Shown here: piece by piece, positions 1 through 5,564 of the stretch
How positions within the stretch are numbered: the stretch's first letter is position 1
How the letters are laid out: each line of letters opens with the position of its first letter
Origin: Lyngbya aestuarii BL J
GTDB lineage: Bacteria; Cyanobacteriota; Cyanobacteriia; Cyanobacteriales; Microcoleaceae
NCBI RefSeq assembly: GCF_000478195.2
Contig: NZ_AUZM01000024.1
Span: forward strand, 1 to 64,000
Direction of reading: 5' to 3'
Length of the DNA: 64,000 nt
The notes under the pieces: model-generated
What the model saw: the letters and a program-made list of their open reading frames with translations, nothing else
Database searches by the model: none
What the model was told of the DNA's origin: nothing
Made by a program: the position numbers and the translations under genes

Positions 1-236
1 CTTGAAAAAAAGCTGAATCCCTGAGAGCAGAGATTGAGACTCTCAGGGAAGGTGTCAATACAGGTGTACATACAAGTAATGACAGCAGTAATGACACGTA
101 TGTACAATGTAATGACAGGTGTAAACACCTAGAGAACTGGCTGGCTGAAACACTCCCCAAACTTAAACGGGAGAGGGGTTACACGTCCAACTCAGCAGGG
201 AAGTTGATCAGGTCAATTGAAAACTTGACCCCCTAA
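1..236 (+). CDS. C-terminal end of an unknown protein, frame broken at an A-run
   Basis: From position 6 to the TAA at 234-236 one frame stays open for 76 codons. The residues look coding: charged, coiled-coil-like, ending in a Lys/Arg-rich segment. That frame is closed upstream by a TGA at 3-5 and has no ATG or GTG. The frame entering from the window edge reads CTT GAA AAA AAG and then stops at 22-24. The two frames meet at the heptamer A AAA AAG (5-11), and a -1 slip there joins them exactly. This may be a programmed frameshift, a decayed gene or a homopolymer error; too little upstream sequence is visible to decide. I do not recognise the product. Confidence 0.4.
65..118. repeat. Inverted repeat with three TAATGACA copies
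   Basis: TGTACATAC at 65-73 and GTATGTACA at 98-106 form a perfect 9-bp inverted repeat. TAATGACA recurs at 77-84, 89-96 and 110-117. The tract lies inside the open frame ending at 236, so it could simply be repetitive coding sequence, or it could be a protein-binding cluster. Confidence 0.35.
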
Positions 237-270
237 AAAATAAACCCCTAACTGCACAACGGTTAGGGGT
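231..270 (-). terminator. Intrinsic terminator for the minus-strand RHH gene
   Basis: A perfect 9-bp stem, ACCCCTAAC (244-252) with GTTAGGGGT (262-270), has a 9-base loop. On the minus strand it is followed by a T-rich run (complement of 234-243), the layout of a Rho-independent terminator for the gene ending at 347. On the plus strand the stem is followed by AAAAC, so it is not a strong terminator for the frame ending at 236. Confidence 0.7.
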
Positions 271-346
271 AAAACATATCAGAATCTCTATGCACTGAGA
301 AGCGATCAGATAGAACTCAACTTTAGGTTAACAGTTGCGATCACAA

Positions 347-568
347 TTATTCCTCTGGGGATTCTTCATCTTTTTGTTGAGCCTCCTCTTTTTGGCGTTT
401 CCGGATGAGAGATTTATAAACTTCAACCTTGTTAAGGTTTTCAATCTCTCGGTAAACACCATCTTTAATCCAGCCAGCACACATTCCAGATGTGCTTCTG
501 CCTGTCTGTCTTCCTATTAGTCCAATCAACTCCCCAATGTCGTCTGGAACCACTATGGTTATTTGCAT
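347..568 (-). CDS. Small ribbon-helix-helix (CopG-like) DNA-binding protein
   Basis: This 73-residue protein begins MQITIVVPDD, a beta-strand like the one RHH repressors use to contact the DNA groove. It continues with a helix-turn-helix-like stretch (IGELIGLIGRQTGRSTSGM, then WIKDGVYREIENL) and a charged tail rich in Lys and Glu. Length and layout fit the CopG/Arc class, which control plasmid copy number or act as antitoxins. It is divergent from the gene at 721, and the 150-base gap between them is a natural place for its operator. No toxin partner is adjacent, so a regulator of the element is more likely than an antitoxin. Specific function is inferred. Confidence 0.6.
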   Translation of the reverse strand: MQITIVVPDDIGELIGLIGRQTGRSTSGMCAGWIKDGVYREIENLNKVEVYKSLIRKRQKEEAQQKDEESPEE

Positions 569-720
569 CTGTAGTTCATATAGCTTCTATTTAACTTTAA
601 TACACTTGCAATTGGAGAGACAATGTATTATCATTCGTAATTACCGGACGTCCAGGGACTGTTGACGCAGTAACCCCTAGACTCCCTCAACAACTGAACC
701 GTTCTCAGGATGAGGTAACT

Positions 721-1413
721 ATGACTTTATCAGAATTGAAAGCTCAAGCTCAAGCGCTTGGGCTATCTAAATATTTCATCTCCCAACATGGAGACTTGCG
801 TAAGAAGTCAACATGGCAAGCAGCCGTTAACGCTTGTGAAGTTTCCGAGTCATTGGAAGAACAGGAAACTGAGGAAACCGTCTCAGACGACCTGTTTGAG
901 CCGTTGGTTGAACCGGAAATTATCAACATCACCCCAGAGTCTCACCCGGAAACTTGGGAACTGTTACAACCGCCAATCGAACCCGGCAAGCTTATCAACA
1001 AGTCTGTTGACGGTGACTACTGGGTAGTGATTGGTGATTGGGTCAAACTGGATGAAGCCCACACCTGCCAGGTAACTCACGTTTTAGCTGAAAACGATGT
1101 TGAGATTCAGATTGAGGAAAGCGGGAAAATCCTCAACGTTACACCTGACAGAATCCGACACCTGACAGAAGCCGAACTGGATGAGGTAGAAGCACCGGAA
1201 TTTATGATCGCAACTCAACCGGAAACCCCTACAACCTATCAGGTCATAACGGATAACCCAGAAATCCCCTCACGAGTCTTCACCCCCAAATCATTCCTTC
1301 ACTACAAAAAACCTGAAGAAAGCCTGCATAAACGCACGCCCCCAAAGCTTCCATTGCAGGACTTTTTCGCTGCATTATTTTCGCCACCGAATCACTATCA
1401 AACCAGTCAATAG
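721..1413 (+). CDS. Hypothetical protein with SAP-like start and KOW-like middle
   Basis: The 230-residue protein starts with TLSELKAQAQALGLSKYF, which resembles the short SAP/LEM-type helical motif used for DNA contact. An acidic linker rich in Glu follows. Residues about 100-140 form a compact beta-rich segment (VIGDWVKLDEAHTCQVTHVL) with the look of a KOW/tudor-like barrel. The tail is Pro-rich. The start is supported by GGATGAGG about 10 bases upstream of the ATG. I do not recognise the family. In the -1 frame overlapping and following its 3' end there is an open frame encoding a membrane segment (see 1419-1559), so the protein may have an alternative tail. It heads the run of small element genes. 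Confidence 0.6.
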   Translation: MTLSELKAQAQALGLSKYFISQHGDLRKKSTWQAAVNACEVSESLEEQETEETVSDDLFEPLVEPEIINITPESHPETWELLQPPIEPGKLINKSVDGDYWVVIGDWVKLDEAHTCQVTHVLAENDVEIQIEESGKILNVTPDRIRHLTEAELDEVEAPEFMIATQPETPTTYQVITDNPEIPSRVFTPKSFLHYKKPEESLHKRTPPKLPLQDFFAALFSPPNHYQTSQ

Positions 1414-1418
1414 CGTTA

Positions 1419-1559
1419 AACAAAACACCCAGATTTGGACTGAGATTTCTCATCAATCTGCTAATACTGGGATTGTTCTGCGCTGGTTATATTGCGGGTA
1501 TTGCCTTCACACCCGTAGAAATTCAGATACTTAGATTGGAATTTTCGGAGCGAAAATGA
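1419..1559 (+). CDS. Possible membrane peptide frame, start unresolved
   Basis: Between the genes at 721 and 1556 the third forward frame encodes a convincing hydrophobic helix, with residues such as FLINLLILGLFCAGYIAGIAF followed by a polar tail ending SERK. Its TGA overlaps the ATG of the next gene (ATGA at 1556-1559), the usual sign of translational coupling. The frame has no ATG or GTG; a TTG at 1473 lies inside the helix. The frame is open back to about 1,335, overlapping the end of the previous gene in the -1 frame. Either a frameshift appends this tail to the 721 protein, or a rare start codon is used, or it is not translated. Confidence 0.25.
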   Translation, partial: NKTPRFGLRFLINLLILGLFCAGYIAGIAFTPVEIQILRLEFSERK

Positions 1560-1732
1560 ACGAACAGCAATTAGTTGATCAACTGTTGACTCAACCTTCA
1601 GACTTTCTGAGTGAGTTTTTCTTTTCAATCGTAGAGGAAACAGTCTCTCAAGACCCGTTAGTGCAAGCCGTTCAGCAGCTTGACCTCAACGCACAGATTC
1701 GGATTATTTCGGCAATCAACAACAGTTTCTAG
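1556..1732 (+). CDS. Small acidic hypothetical protein (58 aa)
   Basis: ATG at 1556 is preceded by CGGAG at a proper distance and overlaps the stop of the upstream hydrophobic frame. The 58-residue product begins MNEQQLVDQLLTQPSDFL and looks like two or three amphipathic helices with acidic residues and few charges of the other sign. It ends at TAG 1730-1732. Similar short helical proteins are common in phage and plasmid operons, but I recognise no family. It sits in the same direction and spacing as its neighbours, which supports it being a real gene. Confidence 0.5.
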   Translation: MNEQQLVDQLLTQPSDFLSEFFFSIVEETVSQDPLVQAVQQLDLNAQIRIISAINNSF

Positions 1733-1811
1733 TCAATTAAATCAGTGGGATTGGGCGGTTTTGTGGGTAGGTGTAACCCTCATCAATTGTCAAATTATCA
1801 AGGTAAAAACA

Positions 1812-2306
1812 ATGTCATTATTGAACGCTTTAGGGTTTGTCGCAGAGTCCAGACTTGCACCCGTTGATGGTTCACATAACCTCGACCATGACCGGATTCA
1901 TGGAGCCAGTAACGCACAGGCAATCACACCGGATAACGTACCCGATGAAGCTTGGGATACCATTCGTCCCTTCCCGGTTTGGGCAGGTCAACATTTGATG
2001 ACAGAGGAAGAAAGCGGCGCGATTGTAGAGCATTGCAAGGAGTTTAAAAACAACGTCAAGGCAACGGAAAAGGCACTTGATGAAATGATTGACACCCTTG
2101 ATAAGCCAGCCGCTTCTATTAATCAGAAAAAGCAAAAATACATCCGAGCTGAGGGACGGTTTGAACGTCGGACAGTCGGCTACAAACACACCACCGGGAA
2201 GTATTTGCAAGGTCAACGTCCCAGTTACGCCAAGCTCGGAACTGACTACAAAAACGCCGAACTTGCTGCTGATAATGCTATTGCAGCTTTAGCGGCTAGC
2301 CTGTAA
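1812..2306 (+). CDS. Hypothetical element protein (164 aa)
   Basis: I chose ATG 1812 over an earlier in-frame ATG at 1680 because the upstream extension overlaps the 58-residue gene in another frame and the residues before 1812 do not look conserved; AAGG lies just upstream. The product begins MSLLNALGFVAESRLAPVDG. A polar N-terminal third rich in Asp and His precedes a helical region (about 65-110) and a Lys/Arg/Tyr-rich segment, and the end is Ala-rich. No signal peptide or membrane helix is present. I do not recognise it. It is followed by a hairpin at 2321-2341, so it may end a transcription unit. Confidence 0.55.
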   Translation: MSLLNALGFVAESRLAPVDGSHNLDHDRIHGASNAQAITPDNVPDEAWDTIRPFPVWAGQHLMTEEESGAIVEHCKEFKNNVKATEKALDEMIDTLDKPAASINQKKQKYIRAEGRFERRTVGYKHTTGKYLQGQRPSYAKLGTDYKNAELAADNAIAALAASL

Positions 2307-2320
2307 TTTTAATTAGTAAA

Positions 2321-2341
2321 AGAGGGGTTTGTAGCCCCTCT
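2321..2341 (+). terminator. GC-rich hairpin after the 1812 gene
   Basis: AGAGGGG (2321-2327) pairs with CCCCTCT (2335-2341) around a 7-base loop, 14 bases after the stop codon. The downstream bases are TGACCC rather than a T-run, so this is a weak plus-strand terminator or a processing or attenuation hairpin. Confidence 0.45.
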
Positions 2342-2365
2342 TGACCCTTACATTAAGTCAAGACA

Positions 2366-2629
2366 ATGATACCAACATTCAGACTTTTTGGATTCTTCTC
2401 AATCGGCGTAGCAATCTCAGCAACTTTCAGCCATGCTGCTACACTTTCCTCAGACTTCCTTCCCATTGGAGTGATGTTTATTAGTATTGTTGCCATCTTT
2501 TCACTCGCAATCGGACTGGGTGCTTACTTCCTTAGAGAGCGTCTGGGACTGGAGCTGTACTTGGTCTATTTATTCATTGCAACCTGTGTTGCTGCATTAG
2601 TTTTGGGAGGTGGTTTGTTATGGTATTAA
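2366..2629 (+). CDS. Small membrane protein, three predicted helices
   Basis: The 87-residue product is almost entirely hydrophobic. Helix one at about 5-25 could also be a signal peptide (ISATFSHAATL, an AxA-like cleavage site), helix two is at about 33-53, and helix three at about 62-84. A short charged loop (LRERLG) separates the last two. The length and three-helix layout recall small plasmid or phage membrane proteins such as conjugation-pore subunits, but no family motif is visible. Its stop overlaps the next start by 10 bases, so the two membrane proteins are very likely co-translated. Confidence 0.6.
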   Translation: MIPTFRLFGFFSIGVAISATFSHAATLSSDFLPIGVMFISIVAIFSLAIGLGAYFLRERLGLELYLVYLFIATCVAALVLGGGLLWY

Positions 2630-3309
2630 GCCTTGAGAGAACCTCAAAACTCGCACATTTATCTCATACTCTACTCACCATTGTAGGAAGCGGTGCAGTT
2701 GTTTGTTCAATCATAGGATTGACCATTCCAACAATGCACAGAGATAAAGACAATATCTGGCACGTAATGAAGAATTGGGGAGCCATCGGATTGATTGCCT
2801 CTAGCGGCTTAACAATGGTCTGGACTTCTAAGCAATTGGAATGGGTAAACCCAGAGGTTAACGCCATAGAAAAAGCACAAATAGCACAAGGTAAACACTC
2901 AATTGCCTCATGGTTATTTCAGGCAAATAAACTCAATTCAGACATCGCTCAAAGCTTAATTACTGATAACTCACCCGTACAGCAACGCCAACAAGCGGAA
3001 ATGCTAGAACAGGCTTATCAAGCGGGGTTACAGGAAGGTTATCAGGAAGGGTTAGAAGTTTCGGATAACGGAAACTCGCAGGTTTCGGGTAACTCGGAAA
3101 CCGCAATAACCCAGACTAACTCTGATAACTACAACTACATTTCTCAACTCTCACCCGAGTTAATAGAACTCATTCAAACCGAACTGATTGACGGCAAAAG
3201 TGAAACCACAATCATTAAAGACACGATGGGAATGAGGGGGAAAAACTACAAGAAAGGCCGTCAGATTTTAGATGAGATTAAGCGATTAATGAGGAGTGAA
3301 GATGAATAG
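2620..3309 (+). CDS. Membrane-anchored protein with C-terminal HTH-like region
   Basis: The 229-residue protein has two predicted membrane helices at about 15-40 and 50-68. A coiled region with the repeat YQAGLQEGYQEGLE follows at about 130-145, then an Asn/Ser/Thr-rich linker. The last 45 residues (LIQTELIDGKSETTIIKDTM and onward) look like a helix-turn-helix of the type found at the ends of cyanobacterial plasmid proteins. The start overlaps the previous gene by 10 bases. A DNA-binding tail held to the membrane would suit attaching element DNA to the membrane or sensing at the envelope; this is inference. A 29-codon frame (3302-3391, overlapping its stop) follows and may or may not be translated. 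Confidence 0.55.
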   Translation: MVLSLERTSKLAHLSHTLLTIVGSGAVVCSIIGLTIPTMHRDKDNIWHVMKNWGAIGLIASSGLTMVWTSKQLEWVNPEVNAIEKAQIAQGKHSIASWLFQANKLNSDIAQSLITDNSPVQQRQQAEMLEQAYQAGLQEGYQEGLEVSDNGNSQVSGNSETAITQTNSDNYNYISQLSPELIELIQTELIDGKSETTIIKDTMGMRGKNYKKGRQILDEIKRLMRSEDE

Positions 3310-3374
3310 ACCCAGAGCTAAAACAATCTTTTACAGCGTGATGATAGGCGGTTGTACTATTTGGAGGTTGAATA

Positions 3375-3752
3375 ATGATGACAGATATTAATCAAGCTTC
3401 ACTCAATGCAGATTGGGATTACCACATCGTCAGTCAAAATGTAATCAGCCTTGTTGAACTAATGGGAGAGTTAAGTAAGATTTTGATTTCAGAGGAAGCC
3501 CGTCTGAAGAGTCAGAAAACCAATCAGCAAATACTTGATTATGTCGCCTACATCATAAACAACTGCGTAATCATCCAGAAAGAGTTGATTGAGAAGCCTG
3601 AACCGTCGTGTTTTGATGAGTTCTTTGATTATGATGAGGACTTTTACCTTCATCAAACCTTTGAGGAAAAGAAGGAGGAAATTAAACGTCTGCTTCTGCA
3701 ACTGCCTTCAGATATGCGTGGCGACATTTTAAGGGAATTGCAATCTACCTAA
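3375..3752 (+). CDS. Hypothetical acidic helical protein (125 aa)
   Basis: ATGATG at 3375 has a good ribosome binding site, TGGAGG, 9 bases upstream. The product is mostly helical and acidic, with a helical half (about 15-70, VISLVELMGELSKILISEEA) and an Asp/Glu/Phe/Tyr-rich centre (DEFFDYDEDFYLHQTFEE) before a final amphipathic helix. No cysteine cluster, signal or membrane segment is present. The very acidic centre could mimic nucleic acid, as some phage anti-restriction proteins do, but that is only a thought. I recognise no family. It lies in the run of same-strand element genes. Confidence 0.55.
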   Translation: MMTDINQASLNADWDYHIVSQNVISLVELMGELSKILISEEARLKSQKTNQQILDYVAYIINNCVIIQKELIEKPEPSCFDEFFDYDEDFYLHQTFEEKKEEIKRLLLQLPSDMRGDILRELQST

Positions 3753-3804
3753 CAGAACTGAACAAGATATTGATTCAGGTTAAACGGTTAATGGAGGAAA
3801 ACCA

Positions 3805-4281
3805 ATGAAAATCAAAGAAATTGAATTCTCAGTAACAGTAAAACTAAGAAATAATGAGTCGTCTCAACTGTCTCTAAGAGCTGAGTTAGAAGACTGGGAA
3901 GACGTGGAAGAATCCCTTGCCTACTTGCAACAGAAGGTTGTCGAACTCTCCGGTTCTGAGGCATTTATTCTTGAGTATCTCCCGACTCGTGAGAACAACC
4001 AAAAGGTGGTCTATAAGCTTGACAAAACTCAACAGGTTTACCGAAACAATCGGAAGCGGTTAGATGAATTGATTGATGAAATCAAGACACTTGAAAACCG
4101 TGTGACTGTGGCTAAAGAGTTGGTTGAGAGACTAGATTCCTATGACTGTCAGAATACGACCATCAAAGAACTCTCAGAAATGATTGAAACGGTTAAAAAT
4201 CTAAAGGGCTACCAAAACAGGCTCAGAGACCGGATTGACGATAAGGGCGGCTATGGCTCTGATGACTCCTCAATGTTCTAA
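3805..4281 (+). CDS. Hypothetical coiled-coil protein (158 aa)
   Basis: The start is supported by TGGAGG 9 bases before ATG 3805. An N-terminal beta-rich part (about 1-75, IEFSVTVKLRNNESSQLSLR) precedes long heptad-rich helices (about 75-150) with Leu/Ile at regular spacing and many Lys/Glu, so a dimeric coiled coil is likely. The last residues are Gly/Asp/Ser-rich. The gene overlaps the next one by 29 bases, which supports co-expression. I do not recognise the family; a structural or DNA-handling accessory role in the element is a guess. Confidence 0.55.
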   Translation: MKIKEIEFSVTVKLRNNESSQLSLRAELEDWEDVEESLAYLQQKVVELSGSEAFILEYLPTRENNQKVVYKLDKTQQVYRNNRKRLDELIDEIKTLENRVTVAKELVERLDSYDCQNTTIKELSEMIETVKNLKGYQNRLRDRIDDKGGYGSDDSSMF

Positions 4282-4618
4282 ACAACAATTCATGGACTGG
4301 ATAGAAAACAATATTGCAGACGCTCTAGGCTATCCAGTCTTTTCTATCGGTCAAGAAGTTCTGTTCAACCGCTTTGGTCAAATTGTTTTAGCTGAGGTTG
4401 AATCCTACGTTATTGGCACACACTCAGACGGTGAACTGTACGTTCAATGCTGGCTTTGGATGAATAATGACCTTTGGGGCGACGCTCAGAGCCACAAAGA
4501 ACTGCTCAAGCTCAATCCAATCGCAAACAACCTACCCCGTTCTAAGAGGCACTATGACCGCCAAAATCCGACTCACGGCAACTCAACAGGAATTAGACAA
4601 CTGGAAAGCCTTCTTTAA
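4253..4618 (+). CDS. Hypothetical element protein (121 aa)
   Basis: ATG 4253 is preceded by AAGGG; a TTG at 4235 in the same frame lacks a better site. The product starts MALMTPQCSKQQFMDWIENN. It has a small folded region with a hydrophobic core (about 20-75, VFSIGQEVLFNRFGQIVLAE) that looks like a short SH3/KOW-like barrel, then Trp-rich (CWLWMNNDLW) and basic (RSKRHYDRQN) segments. It overlaps genes on both sides (29 bases upstream, 65 bases downstream), unusually tight packing that is typical of phages and plasmids. Function unknown. Confidence 0.5.
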   Translation: MALMTPQCSKQQFMDWIENNIADALGYPVFSIGQEVLFNRFGQIVLAEVESYVIGTHSDGELYVQCWLWMNNDLWGDAQSHKELLKLNPIANNLPRSKRHYDRQNPTHGNSTGIRQLESLL

Positions 4619-4811
4619 CCTCCTAGCCCGTGCTAACGTCATTCAATTGTTACAAGTCTCTGGCAATTACAGTAACCGGGGTAACAGTCAATATCAACGG
4701 GTTTACCTAGAAGCCCGTGAGAGGGTGAGAATCTCGCTAGAAAGGTTAACCTTCCTGGTAAAAATTGCACAAATTTGTACAAGCCTGCAAATCGTATTAC
4801 AAGTTAGGTGA
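4554..4811 (+). CDS. Hypothetical helical protein (85 aa)
   Basis: ATG 4554 has TAAGAGG upstream at good spacing; it begins inside the preceding gene in another frame and reads MTAKIRLTATQQELDNWKAF. The product is helical and basic, with an Arg-rich centre (VYLEARERVRISLERL) and a hydrophobic end. The N-terminal beta-strand followed by helices is compatible with a small nucleic-acid-binding protein, but I see no diagnostic motif. It is the last gene before the long non-coding leader of the primase gene; its last codons form one arm of the inverted repeat at 4801-4933. Confidence 0.45.
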   Translation: MTAKIRLTATQQELDNWKAFFNLLARANVIQLLQVSGNYSNRGNSQYQRVYLEARERVRISLERLTFLVKIAQICTSLQIVLQVR

Positions 4812-4933
4812 ATCTTCTCTTACTGGGAACAGCAAAATTTGTCTATACAAATCCCAGAAATACTTTTGTGTAAGGGTTGCAGCTTACGGAGTGCGTAGTG
4901 TAAGGTAGATTCATTAACAGATTTACCTAACTT
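4801..4933. repeat. Long inverted repeat with competing inner hairpin
   Basis: AAGTTAGGTGAATCT (4801-4815) and AGATTTACCTAACTT (4919-4933) are 15-base inverted arms with one mismatch, about 100 bases apart. The right arm can instead pair with AGGTAGAT just before it (around 4903-4910) to form a short 8-bp hairpin with one G-T pair. Two mutually exclusive structures in a replication-gene leader suggest copy control or attenuation, but this is inference. Confidence 0.5.
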
Positions 4934-5564
4934 ATTGACAATACTCCACGAAGACAGAAGCAGCCCAAGTTTTGACTTTTGGCGAACGAGCGATTACTAT
5001 ATTCGGCTAAGTAGGAGTGTCGAATCACTTTGCACCAATCACACCTTCTGACAAATGCTTAAGTTCCCTGCTTCACCCCCTAAAGTTTTCAATTTTGCTC
5101 ACTCCTACTAACAACTAAGAGCTTAGATTGTAATTTTAAATTGACTAGTAACTCAAACTCACGGGGGAGTGAACAGAGGTACAGCATAGGCGGATAGTGT
5201 CTTGATGCAGTGTTTCGGCACTCCTATTTTGCACTTCTAGAGGGATTTTTAAAAACAAAAAAAAGCTTGAATCCTTCAATCCCTCATAGAGATTCTGAAA
5301 AACCCAAACCAAAAATAACCATATATATTGTGATGTTGACATCCTATACAGGATCTAGTCAACTGCACCGAGGGTCAGAGTCTCTAAAAAGTTAAAGGGT
5401 TCAGGTCACAACACGTAAACCCAAACCCCAATCATATCTAGGTATGAATCATAACTCAGAACTATTCCAAAGTAAACATTATTCTAGAATTATTCAATTA
5501 TGAATCATAACTCAGAACCATTCCAAAGTAAACATTATTCTAGAATTAAAGGAGGTGATCGCTA
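4812..5564. other. 750-base non-coding leader: candidate origin or control region
   Basis: No convincing gene lies between 4812 and the primase start. The stretch is AT-rich and structured. It holds the inverted repeat above, GAGGGATT (around 5240) with AATCCCTC (around 5278) as an 8-bp stem, ATCCT/AGGAT around 5341-5355, and the 49-bp tandem repeat at 5444-5548. Iteron-like repeats immediately before a replication gene make this the best candidate for the element's origin or for the operator of the primase gene. Origin activity is inferred, not shown. Confidence 0.45.
5444..5548. repeat. Tandem 49-bp direct repeat before the primase gene
   Basis: Copies at 5444-5492 and 5500-5548 differ at one position and repeat with a 56-base period. 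Each begins ATGAATCATAACTCAGAAC and ends TTCTAGAATTA. The second copy runs directly into the ribosome binding site of the gene at 5565. They may be iterons or paired operator sites. Confidence 0.7.

Noticed and set aside
1-30. IS3-type transposase frameshift site
   Set aside because: The heptamer matches, but the downstream residues do not resemble an IS3 OrfB and no terminal repeats are visible.
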